A DNA stretch of 64,000 nucleotides from Rostratula benghalensis (taxonomy: Eukaryota; Chordata; Aves; Charadriiformes; Rostratulidae): positions 2,654,737-2,718,736 of the forward strand of contig VXAI01000096.1 in assembly GCA_013399305.1 (NCBI GenBank), given 5' to 3'. Positions 39,453-52,399 of this stretch are shown here, piece by piece (the first letter of the stretch is position 1; each line of letters begins with the position of its first letter). A model generated the notes under the pieces. That model worked only from the letters and a program-made list of their open reading frames with translations. It was not told the origin of the DNA and did not search any database. A program made the translations under genes and the position numbers.

Positions 39453-42400
39453 AACTTTGTAGTCTTGATTAACTAGAGAATAATGACTTGCAGCAATGAG
39501 AATCCTGCAGCAGAAATCCCCCTGAGCACTGGATGGAGTGAGCGAGCCCCCACTTTCACACGAACATTTTGCTTTAAAAGTGAAATTGAAGAAAAAAACC
39601 CCCTCAAAACATTCCTGTGGATTGCAGGGCAATAAAAACAAGAGGCCAGCAGTAAGCGTGCACCTCCTGTCCTGTGAGATCTTGTGGCTGGGAGGTTGCA
39701 GAGAGAGAGGCCTGTAGTGTGCAAAGAGGGGAGGGTTCACCTCGGGGTGTTCACCTCCAGGGGCTCCCCAGCTGGACAGACAACATACTTGCATGCAGTG
39801 GTCAACTGATAGTAATGATGGCTTCAGGCTGAATCAAGATTGGAACTCCCTTGAACAAAATAACCACTTCTCTCCATTGTTGTCACATGCCAGATAACCT
39901 CGCAATACTGTGGTAAGATCAGCAATTTATAAGCAGAAGATAAAACCACTTCACCACTCTAATACAGCTTCTAGGGTAAAGGACAATTAATTGTAGAACT
40001 GAAGCAGGACTGGCACTGGTTAGAGAACCCAGGAAGACAAGAGCTGTGTTCCCAGAGGGTGCCTCAGTACAGCTAAGAGTGGAAGTATGTGGCTGGGATG
40101 CCTCACCCGCTCACAGCTGCTGGCAAAGGCCAGTGCCCCAGATCCAGCCTCCAGGCAGCAGCTTCACCTTCCTGCCTGAGCACACCTCTGCTCTGAGAAT
40201 GAGAAAAAAGGTTTATGAGCGGGACGCCCTCAACATTCAGAGAGGCTCCTCACCAGTGGCTGCCTTACCAGGAGAGGAACAGCCCTTTAGGCTTTCAGGA
40301 GTGTCAGTTGCTTACCTTGACCTCTGACACAGACCTACACCAACAAATTTTATTGACTTCCTATGCTTATCTTTTTATTAATTGCCCTGTCTGCTTGTGG
40401 GAGTCAGATTGCTCATCACCATGTTTCTACTTGCAATTGAGTTTCTGTTGTAGGGCAGCTGAGACAGTAACTACTGACTTAGCAGCTACCAGCCTCTGCA
40501 GCCTAATTTTGCTGCATGACTCCCAGCAGGTGAGCACTAAGTCCAATAAGAAAGTCCAGTCCCTTCTCAGCACTAGTGTGTTTGCAGCACTGCTGCTGCC
40601 AATGTACCCAGCACGCAGCCGGATTCCCTGTCAACATCTAGGGCAGCGTACAATGCCAGGAACCGAACTTTTGGGAGGGTCTGAACCTGCCCTGGTAAGA
40701 CTCTTGTGAACTGAAGGGTGTTTCTTTACAACTCCCATGCCCCAGGGGACTGCAGAAACCAGGTGGGAGGTCAGATGTCTGGGGAGCTGCACCCAGGAAC
40801 GGAGGACATTTTCCAGCAGTGCAGTGGAGGTCAGTCTGCCTGCACACCAGTTCAGCTGTGGTGCACTCATCTGCAGAGTGCTTTCCCCTCTTCCACCCTG
40901 CCTGTCACCTCCAGGTCCCATGGAGAGCAAACAGCAGACACAAAACTCTCTCAGGAACAGCTCAGCTCCAGCCTTGGTACCATCTATCACTCTTCCAGCC
41001 TTGATCTGCCCAGACAGTTCCCAAGTTGTTTTATGAGGTGCAATGCAGTACCGTGTCAGCGAATATGTGCAATATCCATTATGCTGCAGGGGCTTTAAAC
41101 ACTGCTTAGACTTCCCAACTGCACCTGCTTGCCATGTATATAATGCCAATTTTTGACATGCTGTGCAAAAATATTGCTTGATGGATTAGATTATGGCCAC
41201 AGGTGACCTGCAAGCTGGCAGGCAGCACATCAGCAAATGGTCTCCTCCTGTTTCTTGCCTGCTGCTGTGAGAAGGGAGATACTGCAGTTGAAAGATGGGA
41301 GAAAAGACAAAAACTGGGAGTAAGCAGGAGAAAACAGTACAGTGGGATCATCCCCACCTGGAAATACCAAGGACAGTGAAGAGGCTGCAGGCATTGCCAC
41401 AGGTTACTTGCAATCCAGGTGATGGTGGGCAAACGGGGCTAAAACATCACCCTCGGCGCCCGTGGTAAATGATGTGTGATGAGGGAACAGTCCAATCACT
41501 CCAATCACTAGGTGGCAGACCAGGACCATCATACCAGACCAGCATCCCCTTGCGGGGACAGGAAAGAGCACAGAACAACCCAAAGTGCAAGTTAACAAGC
41601 AGTCATCTGGGACCGATGTGCTTAGAAAGAGCCACTTGTGTGCACAATCATCCAACAACAGCAAACATCCAACAACTGGGTGGAGAAATAAAATGTAGAA
41701 GTGCAGACAAAATGTATTAATTCAGTCAAATTCTGCTTGTTCTCCTTTGCTGCTTCTGAGTGATTGGAGTGTGAAGAGGCAAGAGAAGTGGATATTGACC
41801 CAGGGAATGCATTTACCACCTCTTCTGAGAGCTAAGCCTGCTCCAGTGTGTGGAGAAAAGGCCAAGCAAAGTGCAAAGATAAGCTTCTTGCAGCAGATAA
41901 AATTCTGCTTCCCAGAGGGAGACAAAGTGAGGGACAGTGGCAGCAGGCTGACATTACCTGCTGCAAACAGAGTTCAAGGGTGGTTATTTGCAGGGAGAGA
42001 AAAAAGTGATAGAAGAAGAGTGATAGCATGGTTTCTGGGACAGGTTTTTCTCTGTCTGGAGGAACACAGGAACACAAGCTAAGACCAGTTAAGGTATTTG
42101 TGAGGGGGCCTGGAGAGACACATAAATTTTGGCAGAGGCCCAGCTACCATCGTGCATTGTTTTGCCACTGCAGATCAGCAGAAGCAGTTGCCTCTCAAAA
42201 GCAGCAAAGATTGTATCGTGGCCAACTACACTAACACTTCTGGCCACTTGCAGGGTCCTCAGGACTCGCCATCAGGCAGACAGTGCACCTCAGGCTCTCC
42301 AAGTGAATTCAGCAGTGCAGACAGTGCTCACCAGCCAGCTCCCCCCAAGCAATAGCTTGGCTGAGAATTTAGCCTAGACTGGAGAGAGAAGCCAGATCTA

Positions 42401-45400
42401 TATCTAGGAACATAGAAATGCAGAAGAATGTAGTTCATCAGCTCAGATACTAATGAGAACATGAGTAGGCAAACAGCTTTCTTCCAAACAGGCTAGTGCC
42501 AAACTCAGAACTCAGTCTGATGCCAAGAGCACATACTCTGCCTAGCTGAGCATCTGAATGACAGCACATCTGCGTTCCCAAGCTAAAAGTCAACAGGAAA
42601 GTTCAATAACACAAAGTGATCACTGTTGTGTGAAGTAGAGGTTCATGCACTGGCATAAACCTCTTGCTTTCCAGTAGCACAACACCTGAATCCTGACAGC
42701 ACTGCAGTGATGCTGCACGGTAGCTCGTACTGGGGCAGAGTCTTGCTCAGAGCTTTATGCTCAGTTTCTCACAGCTTCTCACATCTAGCAGCTTCAAGCA
42801 AGTATTTGTACCTCTCCTCTCTCCTAAACCACTCTAAAGTGGGGTTATTAATTCGTCCTGTGATGTACAAGCTGTATATTACCAAGGGGGATGCAGCCAT
42901 GATCCAGCAAGTGGGAAAGAGCCTTTGGGAAAGTACAAATGCAAAGATATATGTTGCACACAGAATAAAAAAGGGAAAACATTAAGAAAAAAATAAAATA
43001 GGGGATGGTAAGTGTATGGAGTAAGTGCACAGAACCTGGCATTATGGTAATGACATGTGGTTTTCTGACTAAACACATTTCTCTAACTGGGAATGAGTTA
43101 AAAGTTCATTTCAGGCACTACACAAAATCCCTTGCTAGTTTTTGTGGTTTAACAAGGGTTTTCCATTTTTATCTGTTTTGTTACTATAGGAAACAGCCAC
43201 TCAATCAGCAAAGAAAAATCTTCATACAGGAGGAAGCAAGAAATGATTATATACAGCGTGCTGTGAAATGCCTGCAAGACACACACTGGGAATATAAACA
43301 AATTCCTCCTAATGTTTTCCAGCAACAAGGATCTTAGGGATTACTATTAACAACAGCAGCTTTAAAAAACAAAGGCTAAACAAAACCAGAAAAAAAAAGT
43401 GTGGTTTTAGGGCAGCTACCCTTTTTAAGAGGATGGAGGAGGTTGTTTTGTTACTCTCTTTTTCAAGAGAGATTATCTGGCTTTAAATCCAAGTTATATA
43501 TCTGTCCTCTTAATGATTTCACTCTACAGGAGGTTAATTGGGTCAAGTGTCTGTATGTGACAGTTCTGATGCATGGGGAAACAATAAGCAGATTGGTGAA
43601 GATGGGCTATAATGATTGCAAGGACAGAAGACGTGGGTAAACATTTAACTTCAGACTCACGAGCTGTTTTATCCTTAAAAGATTCCATGAAAGGTCTTAG
43701 TAACAGCTATGGGAAGTCTGTCATACATAGTTTCTGCAGCATTTGGTAATCCTAATCTCTAGTTTGACAGTGGTGGTGGTTACAGGAAACACTCCTGCAT
43801 AGTACCACTGCAACTGCCAGCACATTTGAACCTGGACCACTGTAGAGTCTGAACACAGATCACTTCACTCACTGAAACTCAGTCATGCCTAGGAAGAAGT
43901 CCTGGAGCTTCCCTAGCAGCACAGAATATTCAGCAGCTTTTGATGTGGGAAAAATCATCAGCCGAAGGGAGGTGATGTAGAGCTGTGAAGAGGGACAGGA
44001 TGCAGGGACTTGTGCTGGGATTTACCCAAGACAGTTGTCCTAAATTTCTCTCTGCAAAGAAACAGATCATGGGTTTTTTTCACCCAAAAGAAACTACTTC
44101 CTCCAGCAAGACCTCTCATTGTGCTGCTTGGACCTTGAACAGCCCCCATGGCCCCAGAAATTCTCCAGGACAGGGATGTTTCAGGGCAGCCCTCTGAAAC
44201 ACTGAGTACCACCAACCCCACATACCTTGGAAATGCAGGTGAGCCTTGCCACGTGGTGGTGATGGTTCAGACCCACATCTCTGCTGTCAGAGGTAACTTC
44301 TTAAAGCACTGGTTCTACTGCTGAACTCAAAATGTTGGGTCGAGGCAGCAGCACCGGTTTAAGGGCTCTTTCCTTCCCTCTTCCACTTTGCCCCTCGTGC
44401 ACACAACAGCGTCTCTTCTTTCATGAAGGTGCTTCGTAGCCCTAGTCACGGGGAGGGAATACAGCAAGAATGAAGTTTCATAGATTTCTTTGCATGAGCA
44501 AAACAGAAGCACTTGGAGACAAGGAAAGGGGAAAGCACTGAATTTTTAGTAATTCAGTCTGATGCCAACCCACAAAGGAGAAAGAAAGATCTCAGTGCCT
44601 CCTGGGGCACAGTGCACTGTGTTAGCAACTACTCCTGGGCTTTCCTCTCCAGGGAGCTTCCTTGGTGAATATTTAGTTGTGCTTACAGGAGTGCAGGGCA
44701 TTTTATACAGTGGCCTATTCCTTTTGGGATGCAGATCCTTATTCTAAAAGCAGTGTTGGTAAACAATAATCAGAAACATATCTAGACAGACGTGCTGTCT
44801 GCTTTGGGGCTGGGGTTAGGAACAATTTGGATGTCCAGTAACAACCGCAAATGGTACTAAATGGGTGACGTGAAGGTCTGGAGCTCTTTCAGCTCAAGCT
44901 GAAAGCCCAGTGTATTCTCTGTAAGCACACCCCCACCTCGCTCTGCCATGGAAAAAGTTTGTGAGACACATTTTTACCACTTCTGGACACAAAGGAGCAA
45001 CAAACTATAAAAACACTGGGGTTAGTGCTGAGTGTTTACATGTATATGGTTCAGAGACTGTTAGTACACTTGACTTGCAACAATACTGAAAGGCACATTT
45101 GCCTGGGAAACAATGGTGCTGCCTAAGAAGTAGTACTGGGCCTAATTGCCAACTCTTAGAAATACACATAATTTTTGAAACAGGGGCATTCTGGAGAGAT
45201 AATTCTGTCATTCCTCACTATGAGGAAGTTTGGGGGTTTTTTTTGTTTTTTTTTTGTTTGTTTGGTTGGTTGGTTTTTTTTGAGAGAGAGTGAGTTTTTC
45301 TCTTGATTTTTTCTTCTTCAACACAAAAGTTTTCTCTTGATTATTTCTGATTTTGGTCTTCTTCAGAGAAAAAGATCCTTCTGAGCTGTTGGACCTACCA

Positions 45401-48400
45401 TATCACCAGTATGACTGGATAGAACTGACAATAATCTTCCCTGGATTACCTGATTTGACAGTCTATGTTTTGTGTTTAATGTTTGTGTGCTTATCATAGT
45501 GCAACATTACATTTAATGTAGAGTCTGGGCAGTAATCTTCTGTGTAGTCTGAGAAGAAAGCAATACTTTAGCCCAAAGAGAAGTTAACAAGATGGGAGGA
45601 AGCAATGAGAGATGTTTACGGCTTTTGCAGGCTGTTTAGACATCAGGAACTCACAGGAGATTTTAGCAATAGCTGCAAAGCTTTGCACCAGGCAGGAAGG
45701 GGGAGGCGTGTTTAGCCACTTTTTGAGGCTAGGATGCTATTTCTCATAAAGCAGAGTTTTGCATTGTGGCTGTGAGTAGTACCGAGGTTTATTTTGCTTT
45801 GTCTTAGGATTGTGGGAGTAAAATGCTGGTCTCCTTGAAATATGTGGGATGTTAGTGACTAAGATAATAAAGGCAAGATTTCACCATAGCCATTTTGAAT
45901 CGTCTCCACCCCAGCCTCTTGGCTGGGTTCCTTCCTGGCCAGTTTTGTAGCAAGGCCTGATGCACCTGTCTGCTACCAGCCTGATGAGCTCCTCAGGACA
46001 CACAACCTACGAGTTACTGTTAACTAGTAACTAGTGTTATGTTCTCCTGGGCTACAGAAAGCTGCCCACGAGCAGTGGGAGAATCGTCTGAAAGATGAAT
46101 CCCCAAGGCAGAGCTGCAGGGAACAACACTGCCTGCTGCAGAAATTTTGACAATCCAGCTGTGGTTACCCACCATCCAGGAGATTAATATTTAGCATCTG
46201 CTTTAGAGCAGCAACTCCAGATCTAACCGTGTAACTCCCCTTTCACAGAGGCAACAGCTAAAAAGGGAGTGCTGAGGTCTCACTGTTCCAACTCTTCTAA
46301 ATTAATTCCCTCCTTGCCTGGAGCTGATCAGCACCTCTCACCAAAAGCAAGCAAAATGGGAGAAGAGAAAGAGGAAGAAACCAGCTTTCTTGTGGCCAGG
46401 TAAGTTCAGAAAACCATTTGGTTTGCTGGACTGGCTACAGAAACTCCCTATGTTTTTAGGGGAATGGTTTTGCTCCTGTTCCCAATGCTGCTTTTCTCTC
46501 TAGGCATTCCCTGGCAGAACCTTTACCAAGACCTTGGTAACACATGGATTTTGTAGTTGGTGGAGTTATACCCCTTACCCTGTTCATGTAGGAGAATGTG
46601 TCACCCTGCAGACATTATCATACTCCACAGCTTGTATCTCCCTTCCTCAAGAAACAGCACCTGATGGAGGGAATTTGCTCAGTTAGGAATAATCCCCAGG
46701 AGGTGGCTGAGAGGGGTTTAGTAGAGGTTTCCCCTCATCCCTGAGCCCTATTTTCTGGAAGGACTTTGACTTCACCTTGTGCTTCTGCTACAGTCACAGC
46801 ACTCAGGTCTGCAAGTTCTGCTCAGAGCCCCTCATCACATCTCCAATTGCTTGATGGTAGGGAACTGCTGGGAGCACTTGTGTCCCAAACCTCTCTTGGG
46901 AATTCAGTTGTCTCCTTCCCATGCAGGCACCATCTGTGAGCAATCCATTCCTGTGCAGATCTGCATCCAGACTGGACACAAGCAACTTTAAACCCAGGGT
47001 GTGGGAGTAGTTGAATATGACTAAGAAAATAAAAGATGACTAAGGAATACAAGTTTGCGTGCTGTGGAATATACCTCCAGCCTGAAACAACCAGGGAACT
47101 CTACAATTCTCTTGCAAAGCCCTGAGAGGTGCATAGACTCCTGATAACATCAAAGCTCCCCAAAAGCCAGAGCCCCTGCCTCCAGCTCATCTCCCAGCAG
47201 AGCTGAGTATGGCACCCATGTTCAGAAACACCCCTTCTGCCTGGTGGTCTTTATCTGTGGAAAAACCTTCTTTCCTTACTGCTTTTTTACTCCTGTGGAG
47301 CAAGTGGCTGTGCAAAGGAGTGACCAGGGCTGCCACCCCCTGCCCCACCTCCTGTCTATTTGTGACCCCACATCAGAGCACACCAGGGCTGCTGTGCCCA
47401 TGGAAGGTGGTGACTTGTATATACACACTTGTCTGGGTAAGCTTTACTCCTAATACTTGATTGATTTCTAACCCTCTGCAGCTACAGTTCCAGTCATTCT
47501 CTGGCTTCTTCCATCTTTTGTGGTTTTTTTTAATTTTTCCCCTAATAATTCACATAATTCTGGTTGCTATGCAGTGTTTCCAGGCTCAGCCATCTGTAAC
47601 AATCCCCCACCACGGGTGTGTGCAGCTTGGCTGCAGCACGGACGCTTTGCCGATTAATTTGCCTTTTTTGCATAGTTATTTTGGATGCTTGGAAATAAAC
47701 TGAAAATAAAACTGTTACTAATACCTTCCCCTTCCTAGTGCCAATTAACTTCAGCAAATTAATCTTTTTCAACATCATCCTTTGTGTGGTCTAGACAAGA
47801 GTGCAGACAGTAATGTAAACTGTATGGCTCCATTTGTTCTCTACTTTTGCTCTCACTAGTGCTACGTAGATGAAGAAAGTGAGCAGAAGGAAGCAAGGAA
47901 GCAGCACATTTGGAGATCTATGTGGGTGCTGTGCTGGGTCATCACATGGGGTGATGAGGGGAACCCAGAGGCTGCTTTCACTGCCAGACACTGGAGAAAA
48001 GGAAGGATCTGAGTCCTCCCCCTGCTCTTGCTGAACACACATCCTGGTCCTTGGACTACTAAAAGGCTACTGTTTGCTATTTCATAACTCTTTGGTTATG
48101 AAAGTACAATTCCCAACACCTTTCCAACAGGTATGTTGTCACCTTAGCTGCTTTTCTGATCAGTAAACAGTATGTTTCCAAAAATAATTGCCCAGCCCCT
48201 CAATTGCATTGTCCTTCCCACCTTCCTGCCCGTGGCCTGGCTGGGCAGGTCACGCTGTATTTGAGCAGTGAAGGTCGTTCACCTGCCCGGGCTCCAGCCA
48301 TACAGGGGCAGCAATAACACATTAATGTTCCTTCCCATTTTATGCATAAAAGCAGCCCCAAATTTACCCTCTTCCTATATACAATTCCATAATTTACCTA

Positions 48401-51400
48401 CTTAAATACATCCACCATCAAAACTACATTGTTAATTCATGTCCCAGAGACTGAAAGCCTTTCAGGAATTAAAACGTGCTTTGGAAACAGAGATGTTTCT
48501 TTAAGCTTCTGAACCTCACAAACAATTGTAAAGCCAAAACAGTCAATGAAAGGGAAAAATGTTCTTTAATGTAGCTTAAATGGTTGTTGTTTAGGGGCTG
48601 ATCTCCAAATGAGTGAGATCACCTATTGTCAGGGGAAAAGCAGACTGCAATGATGTAAGATCATTCCAAAATTCAGATTCCACTCACTGCAGGAGGACAG
48701 AGACTAAAAAGAGCACTGAATTACATCAGTATATTCTCACTAAGTGGAGAAGCAAGAATAACTACTGGGAAGATTCCTTCCACTAGAATGACTATGTTCA
48801 TCTTTAGCTCCACCGGTGTTTTAGAACAATGTTTTGGCATCATAAGAAATGAGACTAACATCTAGTGGTAATATAGCAGTGGAGGACACCAGAATAACAA
48901 CAAAGAAAGTGTAGGTACAGATCAGGAGATGCTATGAGTTACATTTATTTGTATAGCATTTTGAACATTAAAATGTTAATTGCAGTGCACAGGATGTTGG
49001 GAAAACCCCTCCGGTGCAGCAGGCTCTGTCTGGGGGATGGTAGGCAACAGCTGCAGGGCTCCAGGTGAGATGCAACCATGGATACCAGTGGAGTGTCAGC
49101 AGCTCCTGGTGACACCAACACTTCTTTGCTTGAACAAGCAGGCATGTGTCTCACAGGGAGTCTCACAAGGTGCATTGCCTCAGGATTGCTATACCAAAAA
49201 GGAAACACTACTGCTAATAAGTGAGAAGTGAAACAGACACTAATCCCTACATATGGGCTGCTTAAATCAAAGCATTTGCAGTGATTACAGGTGTTCCAAG
49301 GAAGAAAAGATTAGCTCCCACATGAAGAAGAAAGAGTGAAAAGCACACTGAAAAGCAAAGAGAAAAGCTAGCACTATCATTTTGTTGCTGTAGATTAACA
49401 GTAAAACCTGGATGAGTCTATAGAACATAGAAGCAAACATATATCTTATCATCATTAGTATGAAAAGCACACTAGTCTCTTCCTAAACCTTGATGATCCA
49501 ACCATAAATTTTCTGCCTGTTGTATATCTGCTCAAAGCCAAGAAGTTTTGTATTACTAGTCATTTAATTGCACATATCCTCTCCCCCCTGAACTCCTTTA
49601 TTTGCCATATATTATGAGATTCCAGTAAACAATTAGAATACAGTTGTAAACTGAGAAAAACAGGAAAAAACCTTGATTTCTAGTTGGTCTATAGCCATCC
49701 TACCCATCAGCATCATTCATGTACAGCCCACAGTTGTGATAAAGCCCCAGGTTCTTCATCAACAGACAATCTGAGAGCAGAGGCCAATAGATTTAAACAC
49801 AGGAGGAAGAGTAGGGACTGAGTAGTCCCTTGCTTTGATATCAATAGCAAATAGCTGCTCTTCTAAAAGGGACAATAAACTGAGAGCCATAGGGATCCCA
49901 GGATAAGCAGGGGAGGGGTCTCACCAGTCAGTGCTCATACCACAATATCCAAGTCAGGCAGGCTGAGGGACAGCAGTCAGCATTAACCAAGAGCCAAAAT
50001 CATCAGGCAAGCTCATGAAAATAAAGCAGAGCCAAAATTACACTAAGAAACACAGCTATAGCCCACATCCAACAAAAACAACCAGATCTAGCCCAGAACT
50101 AAGTACCTTGGGCTGTGTTTAAATAGACCCCTGTGGCCATGGGCAGAGGGCTGTGATTAGAAGCCCCAGGTGAGGCTGGTCAGGGCCATTAAAGACCACA
50201 AGGGCCCTGACATCTACAGCCCAATACAGAGAGGTTGCTATCACACTGGGGAAAAGCCCCACGTATGGCATGTTATCAAAGTTAATTCCCCAGGAAAAAG
50301 CTTATTGTAGGATTGGAAAGGAGGTCTTGGCAGAGGAGCGGAGGTGGAAATATATTTGCATTGGTCATGGATTGTGTCATCTTCTGTGCCCTACAGCTGA
50401 TGGCAGAAAAGTAGAGCTGATTATAGGCAAAAGCAAAGAAAATACCATCCTCACCCAGCTCTGTGACCCAGGTCTTTTCTTGACAGAAGGAGGTTGCCTT
50501 GTCTCTTTGGAGAGGCAAATGTGGTTGTGCCTCCAACAGGGGCAAGCCAAGAGCTGTCTGCTGGAGAGACATAACCCTTGTCCTTGTAGCTTCCAAAGCA
50601 CAGCTGGCAGCAGGGCAGTACGGACCAGCCTGGGTTTATTTTCAGCTAAGGAAGGTGAGGAGCTGGTTTTTTAGCCTGTGCCCTCCCCTTGTCCTATGTG
50701 AGTGAAACGTCCTGGGATGGAGAAAGCCCAGTGCATTTTGGGGGTGGATGTTGTTGCGCTCACCTTGCTGCACCTGCTGCAATTAACTGGCTTGGAAGAA
50801 GGGCTTAAAAGGAGCAAGCTGAACCTGGGTGAGGGTGTGAAGATGTCTGGTTTCTGAGGCTGAGCTTAGCAGGAAAAAAGAATCTGGTAATGTCTTACTG
50901 TAAGTTTGTATTTTGTTTGCTTACTTTTCAGTTGCACCACGGTATGTGGTTTTGGCTAAGCAGAGCGAGAAAAAAAACCCAAAACAAACAAGCTATATAA
51001 TTTTAAAATGGCCTTGAGTTTGCTAATGGGTCTTTGTGGGTAACTCAGTGATGCACTTACACATGCTGGAGCTGCAGGCCTAACTTTGTCCCCCTCTAGG
51101 GGAGACCTGAGTGCTGTGGGCTCTGCAGGTGGGCTTTGCTGCTGTCTGTGCAGCCCTTGTCCCTGTAGTGGGTGGCTAAGCAGGGCGTCCTGCTTCACCC
51201 AGATACCCTGCTGTGGGGATTGCTAGGAGCAGCTGTGTGACCTTTACTAATCAGGTGTTGCCTTGTATTAGTTCTTGAATTTGTTACTTTTGTTTCTTTA
51301 AATATATCATCTTCTTTCCCATGACCAAAGCATCCTGTCTTTGCCCTCACTGCCTCCTGTTATTCTGTGCATCATTGTATCTCTGCTATTCCCTTCCCTG

Positions 51401-51592
51401 ATCTCAAACTTTAAACCTTTCCACCTTCCCCAGGAGGAGGTGGTGCCTTCTTTTACCTTTCTGCTGCACCCAATCCAATCACTCACTGTTTGAGAATGGG
51501 GTGTTGAAGGCTGAAGTACACTTTGAGTGAGCTGTGCTGAGTTATGCAATGGCATTACAGCTTTTCAAGACTGTAATCTTTCCCAAAGCAGC
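39453..51592. other. Intergenic sequence, no gene recognised
   Basis: This stretch of about 12 kb has moderate GC, scattered simple repeats (notably 45,236-45,294) and many short frames with no recognisable product. I see no CR1 copy and no third LTR of the family found elsewhere. Non-coding transcripts or enhancers could be present but leave no sign I can read. Confidence 0.55.
45236..45294. repeat. T-rich low-complexity tract with (TTGG)n and (GA)n
   Basis: T runs broken by single G, then GGTTGGTTGG and GAGAGAGAG, in the intergenic region. Simple sequence. Confidence 0.85.
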
Positions 51593-52399
51593 TCACCATA
51601 GGGTAAAAGAAGCAAAATAAATGCTTGCTCTCCAAGCAGGGAGATCTTGCTCTGTAACAACACTGAATCCCTTATTATATCCACGGGCTAGTGCAGAACC
51701 TAAGAGGGAGAGGAAGACTTCCAGTTGTTTAATGTACTGAGGATTGCCTTTAACTTGTCTTGCCTTTAACAACAAAACTCTGTTGTTTCTATTCTCTGGT
51801 GCCTGATCCTTAGCCCCTTCTAGTGGGGAGAGGAGAAGGTTGCAGATGAGTGTTGAGGTGTGAGTGAAATCCAAACTGGATATCACAATGCTGGTTAAAT
51901 ATTCATAAAGCTGGACCATCATAAGCTCACCAGGCTCCTCTGAGATGAGGCTCCCTGGTAACTCCTTAACCAAATCCTTTAGTACAAAGCTTAATGTTAT
52001 CTTAACTGTTAAAAATAGAGCAAACTTCTGATTTTTCACTTTCCTTCCCTCTGTATGACTGAGTTCTAGTTTCAGGATGGAAACAGCTTGGCAGCACCTG
52101 CAGGTTTCCCATCCTGCAGTTTGGATGTGCCTGCTGTGAGTGAGGGACTGTGTTCCTTTCTTCCACAGTGGGATAGTGTGGCAACAAGCTAAAGGGAGTG
52201 TGAGCAGCATCCCAAGCAAGCACCTGAAGAAATGGGGAAAATCAGAGGCTTGTGGAAAAGGATGCAACACAGGTGAACAGTGGTGTGATGCAGAGCACCT
52301 GTGTAGAGCTGCTGGCCAGGGAACATCTGCAGGAAACACAAGTAGTGTCACCATGGTGCACTGATGACTAGGCCTCCTCTGTGTCAGGTAAAGTAACAC
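51593..52399 (-). other. 268-codon open frame of unknown status
   Basis: An uninterrupted minus-strand frame of 268 codons lies in otherwise frame-poor intergenic DNA. I do not recognise it. The N-terminal half is rich in Cys, His, Pro and Leu; the C-terminal half (from about residue 125) has ordinary protein-like composition with alternating charged and hydrophobic residues (for example LKDLVKELPGSLISEEPGEL). No clear domain, signal peptide or repeat is seen. It could be chance, a decayed retroposon frame, or a lineage-specific gene. No promoter or splice context supports it, so it is not called as a gene. Confidence 0.2.

Noticed and set aside
48236..48292. Nuclear-receptor-like half-sites near aggtcgttcacct
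   Set aside because: A single imperfect inverted pair in intergenic DNA, expected by chance; no nearby start site or supporting motif.
49740..50260. Possible further LTR or old repeat
   Set aside because: The composition looked repeat-like (aaataaag, caaccagatctagccc), but I found no terminal TG/CA pair, target duplication or similarity to the two LTRs in the window.
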